In this document: one piece after another, positions 34,198 through 42,774 of the stretch | Position numbering within the stretch: the first letter of the stretch is position 1 | How the letters are laid out: each line of letters starts with the position of its first letter | NCBI RefSeq assembly: GCF_002374835.1 | Contig: NZ_NWVD01000007.1 | Coordinates: 62,001-126,000, forward strand | Length of the DNA: 64,000 nt | From: Sphingomonas ginsenosidimutans | GTDB taxonomy: Bacteria > Pseudomonadota > Alphaproteobacteria > Sphingomonadales > Sphingomonadaceae | Reading direction: 5' to 3' | Position numbers and translations under genes: made by a program | The notes under the pieces: generated by a model | What the model saw: the letters and a program-made list of their open reading frames with translations, nothing else | Databases searched by the model: none | Told to the model about the DNA's origin: nothing

Positions 34198-35589
34198 TTA
34201 GACGCGACTATCCGCGCTGCGGAAGGGGCAGCGCGCCAGCGCCTCACGCATTTCATTGATCCGCGCCACTTTTGCATGGAACGGCGCCCAGTCGTCGCGC
34301 GCGTCGATCGCGGACCAGATCGCCTCGACCTCGTCGATCAGCATCGAACAGGGCGCGCCGGACCAGAAGGGATGGGCACGATCGCCGATCACCGGGAAAG
34401 CGGCGAGCGCGCTGCGCGCCTCCTCCCATCCAGCGCCGTAGTCCGCCGGCAGGTCGCGCGCATAGGCATCGAAGAAGAAGCGGTCGATCGCGGTCCCGGT
34501 GCCGCGCAGCGCGCGCTCCACCGCCTGTACCAGCGCGCGATCGCGCGCGGCATCCAGCGGCGCACGGCCCAGCCGCCACAGGATCGCGTGCGCGACCGCG
34601 GGCTGGTAGAGGTCGCCGAACGTATCGAGGATCGCGATCAGCGGCTCGGCATCGGCCAGCGGGCGCAGCGACACCGCCAGCTGCATCGCATCCCAGTGGA
34701 TCGCCTCCGGCTGACGACCGAAGGCGTAAAGGCCGGCATGGTCGAAATAGGCGGCGACGAACGCCGGGTCGCAGGTCGGCGCAAACCGCCATGGGCCGTA
34801 ATCGAAGCTTTCGCCGGTGACGTTGATATTGTCCGAGTTGAGCACGCCATGGACGAAGCCGGCCGCCATATAGGCGGCGGCCAGCCGCGCGGTGCGCTCC
34901 ACCACCAGCGACAGCAGCCGCAGCGGGTCGTCGCCGTCCTCCCCATACAGCTCGCGCAGGACATAGGCGGTGAGGCGCCGCAGTCCGTCCTCATCGCGAT
35001 GATAGGCCAGCCGCTGGAACGTGCCGATGCGGATATGCCCGTGGCTGAGCCGCACCAGCACCGCCGAGCGGGTGGGGGAGGGTTCGTCGCCGCGGTCCAG
35101 CGCCTCGCCGGTCTCGATCAGCGAGAAGCTGCGCGAGGTGGGGACGCCCAGCGCCTCCAGCATCTCACTGGCCAGAACCTCGCGCACGCCGCCCTTCAAC
35201 GTCAGCCGCCCGTCGCCGAAGCGGCTCCACGGCGTCTGGCCCGACCCCTTGGTGCCCAGGTCCATCAGCCGGCTGTCCGCATCGCGCAACTGCGCGAAGG
35301 TGAAGCCGCGGCCGTCGCCCAGATCCGGGTTGTAGGTGCGGAACTGGTGTCCGTGATAGCGCAGCGCCAGCGGCGTATCGAGCGAGCCGGGCAACGGCGC
35401 GAACCGGCCAAAATTGCGCACCCATTCGCCGTCGTCGAGCGTGTCCAGTCCGACCTGCCGCGCGGCACGATCGTTGCGGAACCGCAGCCGCGTTTCGGGG
35501 AAGTCCGCCGGGGCCACGCGATCCCAGAATGTGTCGCCCAGCGACACGATCGCGCGTTCCGGCCGATATGCTTGCGGGGGGAACACCAT
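34198..35589 (-). CDS. selO: Protein adenylyltransferase SelO (pseudokinase fold)
   Basis: SelO has a protein-kinase-like fold with inverted ATP binding and transfers AMP to target proteins in redox control. From ATG 35589 the protein is 463 residues, near the size of bacterial SelO. The signatures are GSLDTPLALRYHGHQFRTYNPDLGDGR, split by reading, then DLGTKGSGQTPWSRFGDGRLTLKGG, VREVLASEMLEALGVPTSRS, and the active-site loop HGVLNSDNINVTGESFDYGP. The C-terminal Sec/Cys of some homologues is not present; the protein ends in FRSADSRV. Start alternatives exist at 35616. It is divergent from the alpha/beta hydrolase gene (71 bases between starts). Confidence 0.92.
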   Translation of the reverse strand: MVFPPQAYRPERAIVSLGDTFWDRVAPADFPETRLRFRNDRAARQVGLDTLDDGEWVRNFGRFAPLPGSLDTPLALRYHGHQFRTYNPDLGDGRGFTFAQLRDADSRLMDLGTKGSGQTPWSRFGDGRLTLKGGVREVLASEMLEALGVPTSRSFSLIETGEALDRGDEPSPTRSAVLVRLSHGHIRIGTFQRLAYHRDEDGLRRLTAYVLRELYGEDGDDPLRLLSLVVERTARLAAAYMAAGFVHGVLNSDNINVTGESFDYGPWRFAPTCDPAFVAAYFDHAGLYAFGRQPEAIHWDAMQLAVSLRPLADAEPLIAILDTFGDLYQPAVAHAILWRLGRAPLDAARDRALVQAVERALRGTGTAIDRFFFDAYARDLPADYGAGWEEARSALAAFPVIGDRAHPFWSGAPCSMLIDEVEAIWSAIDARDDWAPFHAKVARINEMREALARCPFRSADSRV

Positions 35590-35660
35590 GCGGCGATATG
35601 GGGGGCGAGCGGCCATGGGTGCAATGGGCCGCGCGACAACGGGCGGGACGCAGCGACACC

Positions 35661-36539
35661 ATGGCCGACTATCGCGATCTTTTCTGGTGGTCCGCCGACG
35701 GCATCCGGCTGCACGCGCGCGACTATCCGGGGCCGGCAGATGCCGACGGCGTCGCGCCGGTCGTCTGCATGCCCGGCCTGACCCGCAACGCCCGCGACTA
35801 CGATGCGCTGGCGCGGCGGCTGGCGGCGCGGCGGCGGGTGATCGCGGTCGAATTCCGCGGGCGCGGCGACAGCGGCTATGCCAAGGATCCGATGACCTAT
35901 GTGCCGCTGATCTATGCGCAGGATGTCGCAGCCCTGCTGGACCAGGAGAAGATCGACCGGTTCGCGGCGATCGGCACATCGCTGGGCGGGATCGTGACGA
36001 TGTTGCTGGCGGGGATGCTGCCGGGGCGGATCGCGGGTGCGCTGCTCAACGATATCGGGCCGGAGATCGAGCCGGGCGGCCTGTCGCGGATCCGCGGCTA
36101 TGTCGGCCGGTCGAGCACCTATCCGACGTGGATGCATGCCGCGCGCGGGGTGCAGGAGGCGAACGAGGACGTCTATCCCGGCTGGACGATCGAACAATGG
36201 CTGGGGATGGCCAAGCGGCTGTACCGGCTCAATTCCGCGGGTCGCATCGTCCTCGACTATGACATGAAGATCGCCGAACCGTTCCGCCTGCCGGGCGGGG
36301 AGGCGGGGCCGGACATGTGGCGCGCGCTGGCGGCGCTGGGCGAGGTGCCGGTGCTGGTGGTGCGCGGCGGGCGGTCCGACATCCTGTCCGCCGCGACCGC
36401 CGGGCGGATGGTCGCCGCGCTGCCGGATGCGGAACTGCTTACGCTGCCCGATGTCGGCCACGCCCCGACGCTGGACGAGCCGGGCGTCGATGACGCGATC
36501 GGCCGTTGGCTGGCGCGCGCGTCGGAACCGCGCGTCTAG
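35661..36539 (+). CDS. Alpha/beta hydrolase
   Basis: A 292-residue hydrolase. The nucleophile elbow is GTSLGG with Ser107; the oxyanion region is VCMPGLTRNARDYD, the acid is likely the Asp in GGRSDILS, and His is in LPDVGHAPTLDEP. A cap insertion lies near residues 140-215. Substrate is unknown; relatives act on esters, epoxides or lactones. It begins a plus-strand run (GH130, GT4, flavin oxidoreductase and nucleotidyltransferase-like gene), with 39 bases to the GH130 start. The start at ATG 35661 is favoured because it gives an ordinary N-terminal strand; the frame remains open upstream. Confidence 0.86.
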   Translation: MADYRDLFWWSADGIRLHARDYPGPADADGVAPVVCMPGLTRNARDYDALARRLAARRRVIAVEFRGRGDSGYAKDPMTYVPLIYAQDVAALLDQEKIDRFAAIGTSLGGIVTMLLAGMLPGRIAGALLNDIGPEIEPGGLSRIRGYVGRSSTYPTWMHAARGVQEANEDVYPGWTIEQWLGMAKRLYRLNSAGRIVLDYDMKIAEPFRLPGGEAGPDMWRALAALGEVPVLVVRGGRSDILSAATAGRMVAALPDAELLTLPDVGHAPTLDEPGVDDAIGRWLARASEPRV

Positions 36540-36578
36540 CTCGTTCGTCTCCGCGGTTCGGCGGACGGTGGAGTGACA

Positions 36579-37715
36579 ATGGCCTATCCCCATGACGCGA
36601 TCGTGTTCGACCCGCGCGACGTCGACCTGTCGCGATCGCCGCTGGCCGGGAAGGTCGATGCCGATACCTATGTGCTGGGCGCGTTCAACCCCGGCGTGAC
36701 GCGCCTGCCCAACGGCAACCTCCTGCTGATGGTGCGCGTCGCCGAGGCGCTGCGCCACCCGATCCGCGATTCGCATATCCATGCGATCCGCTGGGACGAC
36801 GGGCGCTACGTGCTCGACGCCTGGCCGCTTGCGCTGGTCGACACGTCGGACCCGCGCAAGTTCATGATGCGCGGCGGCGGGTGGCGGGTGATGGCGCTGA
36901 CGTCGCTGTCGTGGCTGCTGCCGGTCGAGCTGGACGCCGACGGGCGCCGCGTGGTGGCGGTGCACTACGACCGTGCGATCGCGCCGCGCGCACCCTATCA
37001 ATGCTATGGCGTCGAGGATGCGCGGATCAGCCGCGTCGACGGGCACTATTACATGACCACCTGCTCGGTCAGCCCGGAGCGGCACTCCACGACGCTCTAC
37101 ACCAGCGACGATGCGCTCGACTGGACGCTGCGGGGCATCGTGCTGGACCATCAGAACAAGGACATGCTGCTGTTCGAGGGGAAGGTGGGCGGGGCATTCT
37201 GGGCGCAGACGCGGCCGCTGGGCGACCTGTATTTCGCCTATCCCCCGGACAGCCCGTGGCGCGCGGGGCCGTCGATCAACCTGGCGACATCGCCCGATGC
37301 GCTTCACTGGAAACCGCACGACCGCCCCGGCATCCGCCCGCACGCCGCCACCACCGCCACCGCGCGGATGGGCGGGGGGGCGCCGCCGGTGCTGGCCGAG
37401 GTGGACGGGCAGCGCGGGTGGCTGACGCTATGGCACGGCGTCGAGCCGTCCGGCATCGTGGGCATCTACCGGACCTATTGGTCGCTGCTGGACGAACGCG
37501 ACCCGTCGCGCACGATCGCGACCAGCCATGCGCCGTTGCTGGAGCCGGCGGCGGCGCTGACCGCACCGCTGGACGACCTGATGTACATCACCGACGTCGT
37601 CTTCACGACCGGCGTGGTGGACGGCGGCGCGCACTGGATCGTGGCGAGCGGCGAGGCGGACCTGGCGTGCCGGATCACGCACGTGCCAAAGGATGCGCTG
37701 ACTGCCGGCGCGTGA
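36579..37715 (+). CDS. GH130-family glycoside phosphorylase/hydrolase
   Basis: A 378-residue five-bladed beta-propeller enzyme. GH130 hallmarks are FNPGVTRLPNGNLLLMVRVAE near the N-terminus and YGVEDARISRVDGHYYMT, where the Asp of EDAR is the catalytic acid. GH130 enzymes phosphorolyse or hydrolyse beta-mannosides (for example mannosyl-glucose or mannosyl-GlcNAc), so the substrate may be a mannan or N-glycan-type oligosaccharide. The GGTGGA ribosome site favours ATG 36579 over GTG 36573. A GT4 glycosyltransferase gene follows, so a role in glycan remodelling or storage is also possible. Confidence 0.85.
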   Translation: MAYPHDAIVFDPRDVDLSRSPLAGKVDADTYVLGAFNPGVTRLPNGNLLLMVRVAEALRHPIRDSHIHAIRWDDGRYVLDAWPLALVDTSDPRKFMMRGGGWRVMALTSLSWLLPVELDADGRRVVAVHYDRAIAPRAPYQCYGVEDARISRVDGHYYMTTCSVSPERHSTTLYTSDDALDWTLRGIVLDHQNKDMLLFEGKVGGAFWAQTRPLGDLYFAYPPDSPWRAGPSINLATSPDALHWKPHDRPGIRPHAATTATARMGGGAPPVLAEVDGQRGWLTLWHGVEPSGIVGIYRTYWSLLDERDPSRTIATSHAPLLEPAAALTAPLDDLMYITDVVFTTGVVDGGAHWIVASGEADLACRITHVPKDALTAGA

Positions 37716-37762
37716 CAGAGCCCGCGTTGCGGGGCGTGCACCTCCGCGGCTATGGCGCGGGC

Positions 37763-38899
37763 ATGTCGCAACCGCTGTCGATCCTGCACCTTCATTCCAC
37801 GTTCGACCTGGGCGGCAAGGAGGCGCGGGCCGTCCGGCTGATGAACGCCTTCGGCGATCGTGCCCGCCATGTCATCGTATCGGGGATGCCGGGGCATTAC
37901 GGCGCGCGCGAGCGGATCGCCAAAGGCATCCGCTATGAAATCGCACAGGACCCGCCGCCGCTGACCGGGCGGCCGTCGGTAGCGCGATACGAGGCGATCG
38001 CGCGGTTCATGCGCGGGTTCGACCTGGTGCTGACGTACAATTGGGGGGCGATCGACGGGGTGATGGCGCGGCGCGTGTTCGGGCGCGGCATGCCGCCGGT
38101 GATCCACCACGAAGATGGCTTCAACGAGGACGAGGCCGGCGGGCTGAAGCGCGAGCGCAACCTGTACCGCCGCTTCGCGCTGAGCGCCGCCAGCGCGCTG
38201 GTGGTGCCGAGCGACGTGCTGGAGCGGATCGCGCTGGACACGTGGAAGCAGCCGCGCGCGCGTGTCCATCGCATCGGCAACGGCATCGCCACGGCGCTCT
38301 ACGCGCAGCGTCCCGATCCGAAGGCGATCCCCGGCTTCGTCCGCAACGAGCGCGAAACGGTGATCGGCAGCGTCGCCGGGCTGCGCGCGGTGAAGGACCT
38401 GCCCGCGCTGGTGCGCGCGGCCGGCGGCCTGTCGGCGCGGTTCCGGCTGGTGATCGTCGGCGAGGGGCCGGAACGCGCCGCGATCGAGCAGGCGGCGCTG
38501 GCGATGGGGATCGACGACCGCGTCGTCTTGCCCGGTTTCCTCGACCGCCCGTATCGCTTCATGGGATTGTTCGACATGCTGGCGCTGTCGTCGCGATCCG
38601 AACAGGCGCCGATCAGCGTGATCGAGGCGATGGCCGCGGGCCTGCCGGTGGTCAGCCCGCCGGTCGGCGACGTGGCGCAGATGGTGTCGGCGGAAAACCG
38701 CCCGTTCATCACCGAACATCGCGGCGAGGTGCGGCTGCGCGACGCGATGCAGGCGCTGGCGGGCGACAAGGCGCTGCGCGAGCGTGTCGGCTCGGCCAAC
38801 CGCGCAAAGGCGGTGGCCGAGTTCGACGAGGGCGTGATGATCGCCCGCTATGCCGCGCTGTACGCGGGGGCCGCGGGGCGACCGGGGTGCCTGGGATGA
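37763..38899 (+). CDS. GT4-family glycosyltransferase
   Basis: A 378-residue GT-B fold retaining glycosyltransferase. The N-terminal domain begins LSILHLHSTFDLGGKEARAVRLMN, with the family Gly-Gly loop. The C-terminal domain has GSVAGLRAVKDLPALVRA, VIVGEGPERAAIEQ and the donor-binding E-x7-E region SEQAPISVIEAMAAGLPVVSPPVGD. The sugar and acceptor are unknown. A GTG at 37712 overlaps the GH130 stop as GTGA and would add 17 residues, but ATG 37763 places the first beta strand correctly. Cotranscription with the GH130 gene suggests coupled synthesis and turnover of a glycan. Confidence 0.87.
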   Translation: MSQPLSILHLHSTFDLGGKEARAVRLMNAFGDRARHVIVSGMPGHYGARERIAKGIRYEIAQDPPPLTGRPSVARYEAIARFMRGFDLVLTYNWGAIDGVMARRVFGRGMPPVIHHEDGFNEDEAGGLKRERNLYRRFALSAASALVVPSDVLERIALDTWKQPRARVHRIGNGIATALYAQRPDPKAIPGFVRNERETVIGSVAGLRAVKDLPALVRAAGGLSARFRLVIVGEGPERAAIEQAALAMGIDDRVVLPGFLDRPYRFMGLFDMLALSSRSEQAPISVIEAMAAGLPVVSPPVGDVAQMVSAENRPFITEHRGEVRLRDAMQALAGDKALRERVGSANRAKAVAEFDEGVMIARYAALYAGAAGRPGCLG

Positions 38900-38963
38900 G
38901 TCGCAATTTTGTCGCGTTGCGGCCCGATTGGTTTATACGGGCGCGCGTCGTCATTCTGCTGAT

Positions 38964-40379
38964 ATGGGAAATCGCGTGTTCAAGGGGCTGAAGCCGATCG
39001 TCTATGCCGGCCGCGAGGTGTGGCCGCTGGTGGAAGGTGGAAAGGGCGTTGCCGCCACCAACCACGCTTCCGCCGGCGCATGGGCCGCGGCGGGCGGGAT
39101 CGGGACGGTATCGGCGGTCAATGCCGACAGCTACGATCCCGACGGCAAGATCATCCCGCAGGTCTATCACGCGCTGACCCGCCGCGAACGGCATGAGGAA
39201 CTGATCGCCTATGCGATCGAGGGCGCGGTGCAGCAGGTGCAGCGCGCCTGGGAGATCGCCGGCGGAAAGGGCGCGATCAACATCAACGTCCTGTGGGAAA
39301 TGGGCGGCGCGCAGCGCGTGTTGCAGGGCGTGCTGGAACGCACCCGCGGGCTGGTATCGGGCGTCACCTGCGGCGCGGGAATGCCGTACAAGCTGAGCGA
39401 GATCGCCGCGTCGTACAACGTCAACTATCTGCCGATCGTCAGTTCCGGCCGCGCGTTCCGCGCGCTGTGGAAGCGCGCCTATTCCAAGGTTTCGGACCTG
39501 CTGGGCGCGGTGGTGTACGAGGATCCGTGGCTGGCGGGCGGGCACAACGGCCTGTCCAATGCCGAAGACCCGCTGAAGCCGGAGGATCCCTATCCCCGCG
39601 TCAAGGCGCTGCGCGACACGATGCGCGAAGGCGGCCTCCCCGACAGCGTGCCGATCGTGATGGCGGGCGGCGTCTGGTACCTGCGCGACTGGAACGAGTG
39701 GATCGACAACCCGGAACTGGGCCAGATCGCCTTCCAGTACGGCACGCGCCCGCTGCTGACGCAGGAAAGCCCGATCCCCGAGGGGTGGAAGGCCAAGCTG
39801 ATGGACATCGAGGAGGGCGAGGTGTCGCTCCATCGTTTCTCCCCGACCGGTTTCTATTCGTCGGCGGTGCGCAACCCGTTCCTGCGCGCGCTGGAGGCGC
39901 GGTCGGAGCGGCAGATCGCCTTTTCCACGCAGGAGGCGGGGGATCATGTCTTCCAGCTGGACGTGGGCGTGAAGGGTAAGAATTTCTGGGTGACGCGCAA
40001 CGACCTGCTGCGCGCGCGCCAGTGGTTCGGCGAGGGCTTCACCGACGCGCTGAAGACCCCCGACAATACGCTGGTGTTCGTGTCGCCGGGCGAGAAGGCG
40101 GAAATCCGCAAGGATCAGGCCGATTGCATGGGCTGCCTCAGCCAGTGCCTGTTCTCCAGCTGGGCGGATACCGAGACCAATTCGACCGGGCGGCTGGCCG
40201 ATCCGCGCAGCTTCTGCATCCAGAAGACGTTGCAGGAGATCGCGCACGGCGCCGATACCGACCAGAACCTGATGTTCGCGGGCCATGCGGCGTATAACTT
40301 CAAGCGCGATCCCTTCTATTCCAACGGCTTCGTGCCGACGGTGAAGCAGCTGGTCGATCGTATCCTGACCGGCGACTGA
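38964..40379 (+). CDS. Nitronate monooxygenase-like flavin oxidoreductase with Cys-rich C-terminus
   Basis: A 471-residue protein. The first 370 residues resemble the NMO/2-nitropropane dioxygenase-like FMN barrel: EVWPLVEGGKGVAATNHASAGAWAA, LVSGVTCGAGMPYKL, PIVSSGRAFRALWKRAY and VMAGGVWYLRDWNEWI. The C-terminal 100 residues are unusual and contain Cys388-x2-Cys391-x3-Cys395 (CMGCLSQC) and Cys418, an arrangement like the [4Fe-4S] ligands of 2,4-dienoyl-CoA reductase-type enzymes. Standard NMOs (about 330-380 residues) lack this. An iron-sulfur cluster is therefore likely, but this is inferred from spacing. Its stop overlaps the next gene's start (TGATG). Confidence 0.82.
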   Translation: MGNRVFKGLKPIVYAGREVWPLVEGGKGVAATNHASAGAWAAAGGIGTVSAVNADSYDPDGKIIPQVYHALTRRERHEELIAYAIEGAVQQVQRAWEIAGGKGAININVLWEMGGAQRVLQGVLERTRGLVSGVTCGAGMPYKLSEIAASYNVNYLPIVSSGRAFRALWKRAYSKVSDLLGAVVYEDPWLAGGHNGLSNAEDPLKPEDPYPRVKALRDTMREGGLPDSVPIVMAGGVWYLRDWNEWIDNPELGQIAFQYGTRPLLTQESPIPEGWKAKLMDIEEGEVSLHRFSPTGFYSSAVRNPFLRALEARSERQIAFSTQEAGDHVFQLDVGVKGKNFWVTRNDLLRARQWFGEGFTDALKTPDNTLVFVSPGEKAEIRKDQADCMGCLSQCLFSSWADTETNSTGRLADPRSFCIQKTLQEIAHGADTDQNLMFAGHAAYNFKRDPFYSNGFVPTVKQLVDRILTGD

Positions 40380-40810
40380 TGCTGGACGCCACGCTGGCGC
40401 GCGTCGCGGCAGCGATGGCGCAGGCTGGTGCGCGCGACCATTGGTGGATCATCGGCAGCGCGGCGGTCGTGCTGCATGGCGTCGATACGTCGGTGGCGGA
40501 TGTCGACCTGCTGCTGTCGCCGGCCGATGCCGAACGGTTGCTGGCGGTGTGGCCGGGCGCGGTGGCGACCGGTACGGCGAGCGAGCGGTTCCGGTCCCAC
40601 CCTTATGCACGGCTCGACGGTGCGCCGTTGCCGGTGGAGATCATGGCCGGGTTGGAGGTGTGCGTCGACGGTATGTGGCAGGCGGTCCGCCCGGTGACGC
40701 GCGCGGCGCGGGGCGAGGTGTTCGTGCCGGGGCGTGCGGAGATGGTGGATATCCTGCAGATGTTCGGGCGTGAAAAGGACCTGCGGCGCGCGGCGGCGTT
40801 GGTCCGTTAG
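40379..40810 (+). CDS. Nucleotidyltransferase-fold small protein
   Basis: A 143-residue protein starting at ATG 40379, overlapping the preceding stop. It has the minimal nucleotidyltransferase motif: WWIIGSAAVVLHG (a GS-like motif) followed by VADVDLLLSPADAERLL with aspartates at the expected metal-binding positions. It looks like a domain of the kind found in antitoxin-like or MNT-type proteins, but no partner HEPN or toxin gene is next to it. Function is unknown. Its stop is followed at once by a dispersed repeat (40813-40990). Confidence 0.68.
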   Translation: MLDATLARVAAAMAQAGARDHWWIIGSAAVVLHGVDTSVADVDLLLSPADAERLLAVWPGAVATGTASERFRSHPYARLDGAPLPVEIMAGLEVCVDGMWQAVRPVTRAARGEVFVPGRAEMVDILQMFGREKDLRRAAALVR

Positions 40811-40812
40811 GG

Positions 40813-40990
40813 TTGACGCGAAGACGCGAAGAAGTGGGTTCACGCGGAGGCGCGGAGGCGCGGAGGCCCGGAGACGGGGAGGTGTCGGGTTGCGCCCCGG
40901 AGCGTCCGCTCGCTTTCACGCATGGGTAGTTTTGACCGCTTCGGCGGCCAGGAGTGATCGCTCTTTGCGTCTTGGCGGCGTCGCGTGCAC
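40813..40990. repeat. Dispersed palindromic repeat, copy 1
   Basis: The stretch starts TTGACGCGAAGACGCGAAG and continues with tandem GGCGCGGAG-like units at 40841-40873. At the right end (about 40961-40990) the complement of the GCGAAGACGC motif reappears in inverted form (TTTGCGTCTTGGCGGCGTCGCGTGC). The left arm is clearly related to the left part of copy 2 at 55060-55112. Composition is unlike coding DNA and no real gene is seen inside. It looks like a non-autonomous palindromic intergenic element. Confidence 0.6.
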
Positions 40991-40991
40991 G

Positions 40992-41309
40992 CTAGCGACA
41001 GGACAGCGACGGGCGGGCGGCGTGCCATGTTGCCCGGCACGTGGTCATCCGGCGCGTGACCGGGACGAACAGCGGGGGGCGGCGCCGATAATCGCAGCGC
41101 AGGGTGAGCGACCGACCGGCGCGATAGACGCCATCGACCCGCCACGTCTGCACCAGCTTCCCGTTCCTGCGTCGTGACGTGTCGGGGGCGAGAACCGCAT
41201 TGTCGGTGACCGGGCCGTCGAAGAGGGCAAAGCCGCTCAGCGAGGTGCCGGCGTGAGCGGAAGGGCAGGCGGCGGCTGCGGCGGAGGCCATCAACAGCAT
41301 GGCGATCAT
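40992..41309 (-). CDS. Small exported protein, STY0301-like
   Basis: A 105-residue secreted protein starting at ATG 41309. The signal peptide (about 1-20) is followed by CPSAHAGTSLSGFALFDGP, then WRVDGVYRAGRSLTLRCDYRRRPP and cysteines at the C-terminus (TTCRATWHAARPSLSCR). The four Cys spacing and the W-x-x-D-G-x-Y-x-x-G segment resemble STY0301-type small periplasmic proteins of unknown function. No partner is evident. A frame extension upstream to 41366 overlaps a hairpin and lacks a ribosome site. Confidence 0.6.
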   Translation of the reverse strand: MIAMLLMASAAAAACPSAHAGTSLSGFALFDGPVTDNAVLAPDTSRRRNGKLVQTWRVDGVYRAGRSLTLRCDYRRRPPLFVPVTRRMTTCRATWHAARPSLSCR

Positions 41310-41331
41310 GGCTCTTTCCCAACAAATGCAA

Positions 41332-41363
41332 ACGGCGCGCCGCCATCGCGGGCGACGCGCCGT
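41332..41363 (-). terminator. Probable rho-independent terminator
   Basis: ACGGCGCG at 41332-41339 is the exact complement of CGCGCCGT at 41356-41363; the 16-base loop is GC-rich. On the minus strand the stem is followed by TTGCATTTGTT. It lies 22 bases beyond the stop of the glycine-zipper lipoprotein gene, so it likely ends that transcript. Confidence 0.55.
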
Positions 41364-41385
41364 CACGTTAGCGGGGTAGCGGTGG

Positions 41386-41577
41386 TCAGTCGATGACGGT
41401 GCCGGCTACGGCACCCGCAGCGCCGCCGACGGCCGCGCCCTTCTCCACGCTGCCGCCGGTCGCTGCCGCGACACCCGCACCGCCGGCGCCGCCGATCGCG
41501 GCGCCGCGCAGCGTCGAACAGGCCGACATCGACGCGGCCGACGCGACCAGCAAAGCGGAGATGGCAATCTTCTTCAT
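41386..41577 (-). CDS. Small glycine-zipper lipoprotein (OsmB-like)
   Basis: A 63-residue protein. The signal ends in the lipobox MSAC at about residue 20, so the mature protein is a lipid-anchored peptide of about 44 residues, most of it Gly/Ala-rich (GAAIGGAGGAGVAAATGG), which is a glycine-zipper pattern. Such small lipoproteins (OsmB, SlyB-like) sit in the outer membrane and respond to envelope or osmotic stress. The AAAGGAACC before ATG 41577 is a good ribosome site. It is too small for stronger family claims. Confidence 0.75.
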   Translation of the reverse strand: MKKIAISALLVASAASMSACSTLRGAAIGGAGGAGVAAATGGSVEKGAAVGGAAGAVAGTVID

Positions 41578-41681
41578 GGCGGGGTTCCTTTCGGCGTGGG
41601 TGACCCCGGTCAAAAGGACGGCGCGGCGATGGGTTCCGGCGGGAAACTTTTCGTCACATGTCCGCGTGTTAGGGCCTCGCC

Positions 41682-42680
41682 CTAGACCCAGCCTTCCAGC
41701 ACCTGGTCGGGCGGGCGGTGGCCATCGGCCCACATGCGGATGTTGGCGACGACGCGCTCGCCGCTGGCGACGCGGCCTTCGTAGGTGGCCGATCCCATGT
41801 GCGGGGTCATCACCACGTTGGGCAGCGCCAGCAGTCGTGGGTCGATGCGCGGTTCGTGATGCCACACGTCCAGCCCCGCACCCGCCAGCCGCCCGCCCTC
41901 CAGCGCCGCGACCAGCGCATCCTCGTCCAGAATGCCGCCGCGGCTGGCGTTGATGACGAAGACGTGCGGGCGCAGCAGCGCGATGCGGCGCGCGTCGATC
42001 AGGTCGCGACTGTCGGCGTTGAGCGGGGTGTGCAGCGTCAATACGTCGATCGCGCCCAGCATCTCGTCCAGGTTGGGGTGCCATTGCGCCCCCAGCTCGG
42101 CCTCCACCACCTTGGGCAGGCGGTGGCGGTTGTGATAGTGGATCGACAGGCCGAAGGCGCGCGCGCGGCGCGCCACCGCCTGACCGATGCGGCCCATGCC
42201 GACGATCCCCAGCGCCTTGCCGCCGATGCGATAGCCCAGCATCCCGCCAGGGCTCCACCCGCTCCACTGGCCGGAGCGGACCAGCTTTTCCCCCTCCGCC
42301 AGCCGGCGCGGGACGGACACGATCAGCGCCATCGTCAGGTCGGCGGTATCCTCGGTCAGGACGCCGGGGGTGTTGGTGACGATGATCCCGCGCGCGCGCG
42401 CCGCGTTCAGATCAATATGGTTCACGCCCGCGCCGAAATTGGCAATCAGCCGCAGCCGTTCGCCCGCACCCGCGATCAGCGCAGCGTCGATCGTGTCGGT
42501 GACCGCGGGGACCAGCACGTCGCAGGTCGCCATCGCGCGCGCCAGTTCGTCGCGCGTCATCGGGCGATCGCCGCGGTTGTTGGTGGTGTCGAACAATTCC
42601 TCCAGCCGCCGCATGACGACGTCGGGCAGTTCGCGCGTGACGATCACCGTGGGATGGGCGGAGCGTCGCGTGTCGGCCAT
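41682..42680 (-). CDS. D-isomer 2-hydroxyacid dehydrogenase (glyoxylate/hydroxypyruvate reductase-like)
   Basis: A 332-residue NAD(P)-dependent dehydrogenase. The Rossmann motif GIVGMGRIGQAVARR is near residue 155; the catalytic Arg is in NASRGGILDEDAL, the Glu in the VWHHEPRIDP region and the His in VMTPHMGSAT. The N-terminus TVIVTRELPDVVMRRLEELFD resembles glyoxylate reductases (GhrB/GyaR). It may reduce glyoxylate or hydroxypyruvate. Substrate in this superfamily is difficult to predict. It is divergent from the SH3 gene (94 bases between starts). Confidence 0.87.
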   Translation of the reverse strand: MADTRRSAHPTVIVTRELPDVVMRRLEELFDTTNNRGDRPMTRDELARAMATCDVLVPAVTDTIDAALIAGAGERLRLIANFGAGVNHIDLNAARARGIIVTNTPGVLTEDTADLTMALIVSVPRRLAEGEKLVRSGQWSGWSPGGMLGYRIGGKALGIVGMGRIGQAVARRARAFGLSIHYHNRHRLPKVVEAELGAQWHPNLDEMLGAIDVLTLHTPLNADSRDLIDARRIALLRPHVFVINASRGGILDEDALVAALEGGRLAGAGLDVWHHEPRIDPRLLALPNVVMTPHMGSATYEGRVASGERVVANIRMWADGHRPPDQVLEGWV

Positions 42681-42774
42681 GCCAGCGGATTGGCCCAGCC
42701 GGCGGGGCGCGTCAACGGTTGATGCGGGCGCGGTCCGGGCGCTACAGGCGGGGGATGACCAGGGGTATCGGGTA

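Noticed and set aside
31810..35781. Plus-strand open frame of 1323 codons
   Set aside because: It is antisense to DUF808, astD and selO and has shadow-frame composition rich in Arg, Gln and Asp. The minus-strand genes are well supported.
40820..40875. CRISPR-like short tandem units
   Set aside because: The GGCGCGGAG-like units are directly abutting, imperfect and have no unique spacers. They are part of a dispersed palindromic repeat.
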